From Legionellales bacterium UBA4759 (lineage in GTDB: Bacteria; Pseudomonadota; Gammaproteobacteria; Legionellales; Legionellaceae), in assembly GCA_002403515.1 (NCBI GenBank), contig DHHZ01000120.1:1-6309 (forward strand): a DNA stretch of 6,309 bases. Reading direction: 5' to 3'. How positions within the stretch are numbered: the first letter of the stretch is position 1; each line of letters begins with the position of its first letter. Shown here in pieces: positions 1 to 6,036 of the stretch. The notes under the pieces were generated by a model. The model was not told the DNA's origin. It did not search any database and saw nothing but the letters and a program-made list of their open reading frames with translations. Position numbers and translations under genes: made by a program.

Positions 1-2
1 TG

Positions 3-428
3 TGGCTAATTAACCGCTTACATATATTTATTTATGCTATTGCAAATTTTGTATATGAAGATTTTTTTAATAATTTAGAAGATTACAAATTTGGTGCGGC
101 ATTATGCTGTTATTTGTTTATGTTTAATGAAAAAGTCAGAGTTCATCAGTTATTGAATAATTCAAAAAATATATTTTTATGTGACCTTTTTTGGATATTT
201 GCTCTTCCTCTATCATTATCTTATTTTTCTGAATTTAAACAAAATTGGCAATTTTCTGTAGGATGGATACTTTTAGAAGCCCTTTTTTCATCCTATGAAT
301 TATATATTTATTTTCAGGCTGATAATCAAATAAAACAGAATCAGATAGCATCTCCAGGCCCTGCTGCAGAAATTTCTATGGGCAATAAAAACAAGGAACC
401 TGGGCGGTTTTATGACTTCTATCCATAA
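3..428 (+). CDS. C-terminal part of an unrecognised membrane protein, 5'-truncated by the window edge
   Basis: The frame is open from base 3 to the TAA at 426-428 (141 codons), and no start has to be assumed inside the window. An ATG at 120 and a TTG at 114 lie within it, but neither has a Shine-Dalgarno sequence, so the gene most likely begins to the left. The product shows two hydrophobic stretches typical of membrane spans: roughly codons 60-80 (NIFLCDLFWIFALPLSL) and 87-108 (SVGWILLEALFSSYELYIYF). A third, weaker one is near the left edge (HIFIYAIANFVY). After the last span comes a short polar tail. The final ~28 codons lie in a GC-richer island and read unlike the rest, so the natural C-terminus may have been replaced by inserted DNA. 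I do not recognise a family and cannot assign a function. It could also be a decayed gene remnant. Confidence 0.4.
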   Translation, partial: WLINRLHIFIYAIANFVYEDFFNNLEDYKFGAALCCYLFMFNEKVRVHQLLNNSKNIFLCDLFWIFALPLSLSYFSEFKQNWQFSVGWILLEALFSSYELYIYFQADNQIKQNQIASPGPAAEISMGNKNKEPGRFYDFYP

Positions 429-515
429 AATTGTCAGGATAGTTGTCACCCCAAATCTTAATTGGGGCTATGGGAGTAATGGGCCTTGGACTCCGAAACT
501 TGCGCTGTAATGAAA
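345..515. other. GC-richer island of possible foreign or repeat origin
   Basis: By hand count, about 45% of bases 351-510 are G or C, against about 22% for 511-660. The composition changes abruptly on the right, near 511. The island contains the tail of the upstream membrane-protein ORF. Another forward frame is open from 349 to the TAA at 508-510, almost exactly matching the island, and an ATG at 412 in that frame would give a 32-residue peptide. Small inverted repeats occur inside it: ccccaa at 449-454 with ttgggg at 462-467, and ctatcc with ggatag around 419-443. This fits a fragment of a repeat or mobile element, but I recognise no transposase or known repeat family. Confidence 0.35.
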
Positions 516-689
516 AAAATGGCAATTTCTGTGCTCAAGTATTGTTTTGATTTTCTTTTGGGAATAAATTTTTATTATTTTTAATGTAATTTATTGTAAA
601 CAGTCAATAAAATTGTGTATCGAATTGATAAAAGTTATTTTTAAGTTGCATTTACCAGTTGAATCCACCTAACATGTTTTTAATATAAA
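511..689. other. AT-rich gene-free stretch
   Basis: No ORF worth calling, no tRNA-like fold and no convincing promoter could be seen here on either strand. Together with the island before it and the palindrome after it, this forms the non-coding gap between the left-edge gene and the antitoxin. Confidence 0.5.
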
Positions 690-741
690 GATTCAATTCT
701 GCCTTTCTTGAGATCACATTTTGTGATCTCATGTTTGAATC
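690..741. repeat. Nested palindrome (possible terminator or cruciform) downstream of the antitoxin
   Basis: An inner perfect inverted repeat, gagatcaca (710-718) and tgtgatctc (722-730), forms a 9-bp stem with a 3-nt loop. An outer inverted repeat, gattcaa (690-696) and ttgaatc (735-741), encloses it symmetrically. It lies 30-80 nt past the stop codon of the minus-strand antitoxin, where a terminator is expected. There is no run of T after the stem on either strand, so a classical intrinsic terminator is not proven. A protein-binding site or element end is also possible. Confidence 0.5.
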
Positions 742-770
742 ATTTCACAAATTCCAAAGCAGTAAATCAA

Positions 771-1088
771 TTAATGTCCTATTGCTAACTTAAAACCTAG
801 TCCTTTAATAATAAGTCCAAAAGTATCCAGCCTTGGATTTCCTTTTTTAGATAAAATGCTATATAGATTTTGTCGATTAAGATGTGTTTTATTGGCCAAT
901 TTGGTTATGCCACCTTGAGCCATAGTAATATTACGCAAAGCAACCAAAAGGGCTTCCGCATCATTGTCTTCCTGATATTCTTCCATTGCAACTTGCAAAT
1001 ATCCAAAAGCTTCTTCTGGATCTTTCAAAGACTGAATAAGATCATCATGATAGCTTTCTGTATTTTTTAATATATGTTCTTTATTCAT
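771..1088 (-). CDS. HI1420-type helix-turn-helix antitoxin of a type II toxin-antitoxin locus
   Basis: This is a 105-residue protein of the addiction-module antidote family (the HI1420-like downstream partner of HI1419-like toxins). In this family the protein neutralises the RelE/ParE-like toxin and represses its own operon. An N-terminal helical part contains DPEEAFGYLQVAMEE (residues 23-37), matching the family's DPEEA..YL..ALEE pattern. A helix-turn-helix follows at about residues 58-82 (GGITKLANKTHLNRQNLYSIL), and the C-terminus ends in GNP...GLGFKLAIG, typical of the family. I chose the ATG at 1088 because ctggag (GGAG at 1096-1099) sits 7 nt upstream and the following residues match the family. 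A longer frame extends upstream to 1166, but it only overlaps toxin sequence. The start overlaps the toxin stop by 8 nt, the usual toxin-first arrangement. The gene looks intact although its toxin is broken. Confidence 0.85.
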   Translation of the reverse strand: MNKEHILKNTESYHDDLIQSLKDPEEAFGYLQVAMEEYQEDNDAEALLVALRNITMAQGGITKLANKTHLNRQNLYSILSKKGNPRLDTFGLIIKGLGFKLAIGH

Positions 1089-1421
1089 TATTACGCTCCA
1101 GTAATTCCTTCCAATATGCTTTAGCAACTTCAATATCTTTTGATTGACTACTTTTATCACCGCCACATAATAAAATTACAATAATATCGCCATCTTCAGC
1201 AAAATAGACTCGCTATCCAGAGCCAAAATGTAGTTTTAATTCATACACTCCATCACCAAGTGGTTTATAATCACCATAATTACCTATTTCAACTCTATCC
1301 AAACGCCTTCTAATTCGATGACGAATTGTTGGATCTTTAAGTTTATATAACCAATCCTTAAATGGGGCTTTACCAGACAAGGTTATATAATTTCTTAATA
1401 TTTTATTATTTTTTTATTCAT
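1081..1421 (-). pseudogene. Inactivated RelE/ParE-family (HI1419/Gp49-like) toxin
   Basis: Translation of the minus strand from about 1410 to 1081 gives a clear toxin of the HI1419/Gp49-like group. It includes SGKAPFKDWLYKLKDP, RIRRRLDRVEIGNYGDYK, GVYELKL, RVYFAEDGD and LLCGGDKSSQ in family order, ending in a helix AKAYWKELLERNNE and the TAA at 1081-1083. Two lesions break it. An in-frame TAG at 1213-1215 replaces the Tyr of the conserved G-Y-R-V-Y-F motif and removes the last 43 residues, including LLCGGDKSSQ. At the 5' end the only ATG (1421) is one base out of frame; one extra A in the run of seven As after it would restore a frame beginning MNKKNNKILRNY. Otherwise only a TTG at 1380 is in frame. 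Active members of this group act on translation as mRNA interferases or similar. This copy should yield at most a truncated peptide. Confidence 0.85.
1096..1099 (-). promoter_or_regulatory. Ribosome binding site of the antitoxin
   Basis: On the minus strand GGAG lies 7 nt before the ATG at 1088, inside the end of the toxin reading frame. It decides the start in favour of the 105-residue form and supports separate or coupled translation of the antitoxin. Confidence 0.6.
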
Positions 1422-1426
1422 ATCTT

Positions 1427-1455
1427 ATTGTCGCCTATAAACGACAGATTGTCAA
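1427..1455 (-). promoter_or_regulatory. Putative promoter of the toxin-antitoxin locus with an internal operator
   Basis: Reading the minus strand, a consensus -35 TTGACA (1455-1450) and a -10-like GACAAT (1432-1427) are separated by exactly 17 nt. An inverted repeat, TGTCG (1446-1442) and CGACA (1433-1429), lies between and partly over the -10, where an autorepressing antitoxin would bind. The predicted transcript start would fall at about 1420. That leaves almost no leader before the ATG at 1421, so either the original start codon was further downstream or the -10 assignment is wrong. Confidence 0.4.
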
Positions 1456-1485
1456 ATTTTGAAGCCTGTTATAGATTTCTTCAGT

Positions 1486-1752
1486 CTAATTATTTTTTAA
1501 ATTAGAAATAATTTTTTGATTTGTTTGTTGAAGAGAGGCTATCGCTTTCTCAGCTTGGCCAATCAAACTAATTTCCTCAACTGTCGGGGCATCTTGATAC
1601 CATTTCTGACACTGCTCAAAAAATCGATCAACTTCTAAGAGATAGTTTTGCGCTGTTTTTAAAATCACATCTTTATGGATACCTACTAATTTTTTAACAT
1701 CGGCTAATGATGATAATTGTTTTTCTGCAATCTCTAATTTTGCCTCAATCAT
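1486..1752 (-). CDS. Small helical, coiled-coil-like hypothetical protein
   Basis: This is an 88-residue protein when started at the ATG at 1752. A TTG at 1791 in the same frame would add 13 residues (LRAPICCPFFLE-like) that look non-native. The product is rich in Glu, Lys, Gln and Leu and is predicted by eye to be nearly all helix: one helix over residues ~1-42 (MIEAKLEIAEKQLSSLADV onward), then a QCQKWYQDAP turn, then a second helix to the end. That fits a helical hairpin or coiled coil. There is no signal peptide or membrane span. The GGA before the ATG is only 2 nt away, so the ribosome site is poor. The gene lies just upstream of the toxin-antitoxin promoter on the same strand, but that promoter separates it functionally. 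I recognise no family. It could be a small regulator, a chaperone-like protein or a decayed fragment. Confidence 0.5.
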   Translation of the reverse strand: MIEAKLEIAEKQLSSLADVKKLVGIHKDVILKTAQNYLLEVDRFFEQCQKWYQDAPTVEEISLIGQAEKAIASLQQTNQKIISNLKNN

Positions 1753-1852
1753 TTCCAAAAAAAATGGGCAGCATATTGGGGCTCTAAGCAAAAGTTTTAT
1801 TGAAATGTTGGAAAGATTTTTAAGAAATCACTTTTATCAAATAAAAATCTAA

Positions 1853-1881
1853 GTGACAAAAAATAATCAAAATGTTATGAT
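1853..1881 (+). promoter_or_regulatory. Sigma70-type extended -10 promoter of the YopJ-like operon
   Basis: The -35 GTGACA (1853-1858) differs from consensus in one base. A 17-nt spacer follows, then the -10 TATGAT (1876-1881), also one mismatch, preceded by the extended -10 TG at 1873-1874. The predicted start near 1888 gives a leader of about 25 nt before the ATG at 1913. Composition alone could produce -10-like hexamers here, but the combination of both boxes, the spacing and the TGn motif is good. Confidence 0.6.
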
Positions 1882-1889
1882 TGTTTTTC

Positions 1890-1901
1890 ATTTGATCAAA
1901 T
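1890..1901. promoter_or_regulatory. 12-bp perfect palindrome at the start of the operon transcript (possible operator)
   Basis: atttgatcaaat is its own reverse complement and begins about 2 nt past the predicted transcription start, a position from which a bound dimer would block the promoter. Its right half belongs to an 11-bp direct repeat, atcaaataaaa, found at 1836-1846 and 1895-1905. The two copies flank the promoter 59 bp apart. AT-rich sequence makes chance palindromes more likely, so this is a candidate only. Confidence 0.35.
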
Positions 1902-1912
1902 AAAATATTTTG

Positions 1913-3817
1913 ATGCTGTTTTTTCAAGATCCCACTCTCTCAAAGACGCTATTTGAACATATTGAAGCAGGACAACTCGACCAAGCATTGTTGCTACTGG
2001 TGAGTTACAAAGAAAACTTATTCAATCATACCCCACCCCCAAAAGATAACGCTCAATTCTTTTTAAAGGCCTACCAAAAAAGTAAAAACCAAACCCAGTG
2101 GCTAGAATTTTGGGAAAAGCTATTGAATCATGACACACCACTTTTTGAACCTTACATTATTCCTATCCTAAATATTTCACAAACAAGAACATTACCCTTT
2201 CCTGCATTTCTATTTAGCGCACTAAAGTTTCCAAAACATATCCACTTATTTGAAATGCCTGTTATGGGATTATTTGTCAGAAGATACAAAGACCCAAGCT
2301 ACGCTCAATATCTTAAACGTCTAATCGAGTTGGTTCTGACAGAAGATGAAACAGTCAAAAATAATTTTTACCAAAGCCTTGCTAGGTGTAGTTTAAAGCA
2401 TGCCAATGAAGAATTATTAAATTTTTTAGAAAATTTAAAGGGCAGCTTATATCTCGCGCAGTGTCTTGAATTATTAAATGCTGACTCTTTATTTGATGCA
2501 GCCAATATTCTGGTTTTAAAAAACATTCAGCCTGAATTAATTATACGAATTCTTGAAAACTTACATCATTTTGAAAAAAAGATGCTTTTTAGCGCTGAGC
2601 TCATCCTTAAAATTTTTCAAAACCATTGCACATATTTCATTGAAAAATTGATTCAAAAGCATGAATCTATCGGTCTTATTGAAATCTTACAAAATTTTTC
2701 ACCGCCCCAACGAACAAAATTGATTCATTTCATGGTCTCTAATCACCCCAGCCATATGAGTTTTATGGTGACCATAATCAATAAGCTCCGTTCACCAGAA
2801 TTTTATGATGAACTTCTCCGAGAATCTTTTAATCAATTTAATATTTCTCTTTTTAAATCACTGGCTCGCTTAGAACCTCCTCACCAATTTTTAAAAGTAA
2901 TCCAAACCTTAGAGTCCATCAAATTGGAAACTTTTATAACTTTAGAGGCACATCAAGCAGACTTTATCACTTTAAAAATGACCCCTTTTATCAAAGGTTT
3001 TGGTCATATCACTTATCCAGATGTTTTATTATCGCTCGCTCAAAGACGTGCACGAAAAACTTATGATTTTCAGGCCCTTGTATTGGCAGAGGAAGAAATC
3101 GATGAGTTTTTTAAGATTGTAAAAATCGCTAAAAAACCAATTTCCAAAATTTTTATTATTTCGGGATGCCATTTTTCTTGCGGCATTCTCAATATTGATG
3201 ATAAAAATCATGCCCGCATTTTTTTAATAGATTCATTGGGTTTTGAAAATATTCACCATCATAAAAAAACATTGGGTGCATTTATCAAAAATTTCCCCAA
3301 ACATGAAATCTTTTTTTCAAAAGAGTTACGCCAAAAATCATCCATGGGCTGTTCTCTATTTGCTTTAGATGATGTTGCACACCTTAATAACCTCCACATT
3401 GAAGAGCACAAAAATATTTGGGATTACTTGTCCTTTGAGAAAAAGCCTGAGAATGAATATAGACTAGATGTCTATCATCAAGATATCATGGTTTATAATG
3501 CAGCGCTGCCTTTGTCTTTAACCCGCACCATGCAATCGACAACATTACTAAAACAGGTCATTCCACAAAAACCACCCAACATTCAAAACTTCCCAATCAA
3601 CAAAAAGAAACAAACAACAGCGCAATCGGCTATTTCATTTTTTCACCCATCGGCCTCAGAAGATAACAAACTTATCAACAAGCGCTTAGATTACAAGTTA
3701 AATAAAATGATTCACCAAAACTGGCAATTTTTAATTAAAAATAGCGAACATGAAGTCAATAACGCCATGCAGGATTTTACTTTCAATGCATTTAAAATAT
3801 CTGAAACCAAATCATGA
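1913..3817 (+). CDS. YopJ-like CE-clan enzyme (putative Ser/Thr acetyltransferase or cysteine protease effector) with a long helical N-terminal region
   Basis: The protein has 634 residues from the ATG at 1913; a TTG immediately before it would add one residue. There is no Shine-Dalgarno sequence, so initiation must rely on the short A/T-rich leader. Residues ~1-370 are almost wholly helical with repeated Leu-rich pairs (for example ELIIRILENLHHF, GLIEILQNFSPPQRTKLIHF), suggesting a HEAT-like or other helical solenoid. Residues ~375-500 show the CE-clan catalytic layout: His420 in GCHFSCGIL, then a strand ending in Asp440 (RIFLIDSLG), then Gln474 six residues before Cys480 (QKSSMGCSLFALDDV). 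The His-acid-Cys spacings (20 and 40) and the Q-x5-C motif match YopJ-family acetyltransferases closely. Asp in place of the usual YopJ Glu, and Ser after the Cys instead of Gly, leave a Ulp1-like protease possible. YopJ proteins are injected effectors that acetylate host kinases and other targets using acetyl-CoA. No Sec signal is present. A tail of ~130 residues follows. This is the first gene of a three-gene operon. Confidence 0.7.
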   Translation: MLFFQDPTLSKTLFEHIEAGQLDQALLLLVSYKENLFNHTPPPKDNAQFFLKAYQKSKNQTQWLEFWEKLLNHDTPLFEPYIIPILNISQTRTLPFPAFLFSALKFPKHIHLFEMPVMGLFVRRYKDPSYAQYLKRLIELVLTEDETVKNNFYQSLARCSLKHANEELLNFLENLKGSLYLAQCLELLNADSLFDAANILVLKNIQPELIIRILENLHHFEKKMLFSAELILKIFQNHCTYFIEKLIQKHESIGLIEILQNFSPPQRTKLIHFMVSNHPSHMSFMVTIINKLRSPEFYDELLRESFNQFNISLFKSLARLEPPHQFLKVIQTLESIKLETFITLEAHQADFITLKMTPFIKGFGHITYPDVLLSLAQRRARKTYDFQALVLAEEEIDEFFKIVKIAKKPISKIFIISGCHFSCGILNIDDKNHARIFLIDSLGFENIHHHKKTLGAFIKNFPKHEIFFSKELRQKSSMGCSLFALDDVAHLNNLHIEEHKNIWDYLSFEKKPENEYRLDVYHQDIMVYNAALPLSLTRTMQSTTLLKQVIPQKPPNIQNFPINKKKQTTAQSAISFFHPSASEDNKLINKRLDYKLNKMIHQNWQFLIKNSEHEVNNAMQDFTFNAFKISETKS

Positions 3818-3999
3818 AATCATTTAAAACTTACTCAAATAGAATAAAAAATGGATTAAAAATTATCCTAATCAACACTTTTTTACGCCTAATGAAGGCG
3901 CCAAATGTATTTACAATTCATCAAATTGATGTAAAATATCTCAACTATCTATTCGGCGCTGTTATGCTGTTATCGAGTTATATATGTTTTCATTGGTAA
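3814..3999 (+). CDS. Small single-span membrane protein, translationally coupled
   Basis: This ORF of 61 residues starts at an ATG that overlaps the preceding stop codon as ATGA. It has no Shine-Dalgarno sequence of its own, so re-initiation by ribosomes finishing the YopJ-like gene is the likely way it is translated. The N-terminal half is strongly basic (MKSFKTYSNRIKNGLK) with an amphipathic stretch (IILINTFLRL). The C-terminus carries one hydrophobic segment (YLNYLFGAVMLLSSYICF, residues ~43-60). By the positive-inside rule the basic end should be cytosolic. Its end overlaps the next gene by 16 nt, so it bridges the two large genes without a gap. I recognise no family. It may be a partner of the following membrane protein, or only a short coupling ORF. 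Confidence 0.5.
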   Translation: MKSFKTYSNRIKNGLKIILINTFLRLMKAPNVFTIHQIDVKYLNYLFGAVMLLSSYICFHW

Positions 4000-5978
4000 A
4001 AAAATATCTAAAAAAACCAACAACCGTTGTACTTACCCTAGGTGCTAGTTTATTACTTGGCCTTTTAAGTTTTGGTGGCATGTATGTCTTATGGCCCTGG
4101 CTCAGTTTGTCGATTGCAGCAATGTTCTTATCCGTTATCTATGAAGGTGAAATTTATCATAAAAATATCACCAATGCGCTTAACAAATTACTTGATAAAA
4201 ACTTCACAGCCGAAATACTAGGCGAAGAATTTTTAAATAACTTTGACTTTACAAAAACCAACTTGCCGAATTTTTTCAAAACCTACAAAAAGTTAGCGCA
4301 AAGAAATCCATCACCTGCCCAAGAAAAACGCCTAAAAATCATGCATATTTGGTTGGGCCAATTGCTCATTCAACGAGAATCAGAATCAAGCTATGCAAAA
4401 AAAGTAATTGAATATCTTAATAAAAATACAGAGCTCGAGAAACTTAAGACAAAAGCTCAAGAAATAAAAAGTTATAATCAATATATTCAAATTTTTAGTT
4501 TAGTCGCCGCCAGTTTCATGTCCTTGGGAACCATCTTTTTAATTTTAGAAGTGTTACCTGCTTTACCATTTTTAAGTATTTCACCTGCTGTATTACCCTA
4601 TATCGTCCTACCCTTGGCAGGTATTTCAGGGATTGCCTATGGCTTCTTAACTTATAATTCCTTGACTGACTTTTTATTAAAAAATAACTTAAAAAAATGG
4701 TGGCAGGATATTAAAGCTCAATTAAGTACCCATGACAACTCTTGGAAAAAAATGAGCTTTGCCATTTTTAGTGCCTTTATTTTTACTTTAAATCTCGCGT
4801 TAACCCTTTGTACCGCCGGTACTTGGTGGACGGTTGTGAGTTCATCAAACACCACTTGGGCTTGGCTAAAACACCCTTTAACAAAAGGTGTTTCAAACTT
4901 AATTGCACCGGTTGTTTCGATATCAACGCTTGGTTTTAATCTTGAAAATACCCTTGAAACCATCAGTGAAGTTCAAGAGGCGCTACAGTCCCCCGAATCT
5001 CAGCATCAGCCATTAAAAACAAAGTCGCAAGAGACTTACGCACAAATTTTTAACCCATTTCGTATACTGCTTAAAATCACTTATACCCCTATCTTAATCA
5101 TACTATTTTTGGGACATTTAATTGGCATTGGCTTAACAGCCGATAGAATGCCAGGTGTACCAGCGCTCGTATCGACTTTACTGGGAATGTTAAGCGAAGG
5201 TTTCGAAGATTTTCATTACTTTTTTGATTTGAAAAAATTTCTAAAACCTTTGGCAATTTTCTTCAAAATTATTGCCAGTCCTTTTGTAGCCATCGGTTAC
5301 CTTTTCCAAGCCGCGCAAGAAAAGCCTGCATTGCAAGAAATCCGGAACAAATTGGGCAATATTTTTACAGAAGGCTTTCAGCAAGCTTTTGAATCCGAGA
5401 ATGCCCATGAAAATTGTGCACACGCCCACCATCATGAACACTCAGACATCCCCAGCCAGGTTGTTCAAATCATCTTTACCCCATTATTTGCGCTGTCAGC
5501 TCTATGGCACTATTCTTTTCAAGACAAATTGGCCAAGTCTCCAAAATCATACCAAGAATGTTTTTACTTACAATTGGGCTGGGACAATGATAGCCAAAAC
5601 AATGACTTTAACCAAGTACAAAGCATCACAGAGACCAGCTGGTTAAAAGCTGAAGCACAGTTTCAGCTGGCAGAGCACATGAGTTACCTAAAAGAACAAA
5701 CCATAAACCCTGAATTAGCAACCCAAAAACAACAAGAACTTAAAAAAATTTATGACAAGCTCAATTCTGCCAGCACTCAACTTAAAGATATTATTCCATT
5801 AACCAATGGACAAGATGTATCTTTTAACAAGCATCGATTTTTCACCACAAGTCATAAAACAGCCACCCAAGAATTTATCGATGAATTGGTTAAAAACCTA
5901 ACCCCAGCAAAGGCCCAAAACTGTTGTGGAACATTCAATATCCTAGACCCCAAAGGTAAATTTGGTACCTCAAACTAA
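3984..5978 (+). CDS. Large polytopic membrane protein with a His-rich loop, unknown function
   Basis: The protein has 664 residues. The ATG at 3984 lies inside the end of the 61-codon gene, with a weak GAG (3975-3977) 6 nt upstream. Hydrophobic segments by eye fall at residues ~14-53 (two spans), 166-190, 200-224, 256-280, 303-320, 362-383, 391-404 (weak), 423-442 and 491-510. A soluble helical domain at ~55-163 separates the first pair from the rest, and a charged, Gln/Lys-rich soluble tail of ~145 residues ends in a CCGTFNILDPKG motif. Between the last two spans is a His-rich loop at ~475-487 (HENCAHAHHHEHSD) that could bind metal. MPGVPALVSTLL followed by GFEDFHYFF (residues ~389-414) looks like a conserved membrane-associated module. 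I have a weak recollection of similar modules in Legionella-type hypothetical membrane proteins but cannot verify it. The operon position suggests it acts with the YopJ-like enzyme, as a partner or co-delivered membrane effector. Confidence 0.65.
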   Translation: MFSLVKKYLKKPTTVVLTLGASLLLGLLSFGGMYVLWPWLSLSIAAMFLSVIYEGEIYHKNITNALNKLLDKNFTAEILGEEFLNNFDFTKTNLPNFFKTYKKLAQRNPSPAQEKRLKIMHIWLGQLLIQRESESSYAKKVIEYLNKNTELEKLKTKAQEIKSYNQYIQIFSLVAASFMSLGTIFLILEVLPALPFLSISPAVLPYIVLPLAGISGIAYGFLTYNSLTDFLLKNNLKKWWQDIKAQLSTHDNSWKKMSFAIFSAFIFTLNLALTLCTAGTWWTVVSSSNTTWAWLKHPLTKGVSNLIAPVVSISTLGFNLENTLETISEVQEALQSPESQHQPLKTKSQETYAQIFNPFRILLKITYTPILIILFLGHLIGIGLTADRMPGVPALVSTLLGMLSEGFEDFHYFFDLKKFLKPLAIFFKIIASPFVAIGYLFQAAQEKPALQEIRNKLGNIFTEGFQQAFESENAHENCAHAHHHEHSDIPSQVVQIIFTPLFALSALWHYSFQDKLAKSPKSYQECFYLQLGWDNDSQNNDFNQVQSITETSWLKAEAQFQLAEHMSYLKEQTINPELATQKQQELKKIYDKLNSASTQLKDIIPLTNGQDVSFNKHRFFTTSHKTATQEFIDELVKNLTPAKAQNCCGTFNILDPKGKFGTSN

Positions 5979-5983
5979 ACAAA

Positions 5984-6001
5984 TGGGGCTAAACAGCCCC
6001 A
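5984..6001 (+). terminator. Hairpin just after the operon stop
   Basis: tggggct (5984-5990) and agcccca (5995-6001) form a 7-bp, GC-rich stem with an aaac loop, 5 nt past the TAA of the last operon gene. The downstream T run on the plus strand is delayed (attttt at about 6011-6018), so termination is plausible but the tail is not canonical. Confidence 0.5.
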
Positions 6002-6036
6002 AAACATCTAATATTTTTGACAAACTGGTGAGTTAA

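Noticed and set aside
412..510. 32-codon forward ORF starting at ATG 412
   Set aside because: It has no ribosome site, overlaps the tail of the left-edge gene and resembles nothing I recognise. It is kept only as part of the island observation.
870..1070. 66-codon forward frame opposite the antitoxin
   Set aside because: It is antisense to a gene with clear family identity, and its product has no recognisable features.
1089..1166. N-terminal extension of the antitoxin frame to 1166
   Set aside because: It lies over the well-conserved C-terminal coding sequence of the toxin in another frame and lacks a ribosome site. The ATG at 1088 has GGAG and fits the family's start.
1460..1483. tgaag/cttca inverted repeat after the small helical gene, considered as a terminator
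   Set aside because: The stem is only 5 bp with a 14-nt loop and no T tract.
4718..4963. Reverse-strand frame of 81 codons inside the membrane-protein gene
   Set aside because: It is a shadow of the membrane-protein coding sequence, with no start signals and no family resemblance.
5389..5646. Second forward frame of 85 codons within the membrane-protein gene
   Set aside because: It is a shadow frame. The membrane-protein frame is continuous here and explains the sequence.
463..5990. Recurring tggggct at 463-469, 1363-1369, 1777-1783 and 5984-5990
   Set aside because: A 7-mer found in unrelated contexts (hairpins, toxin codons) with no shared flanks is best taken as coincidence.
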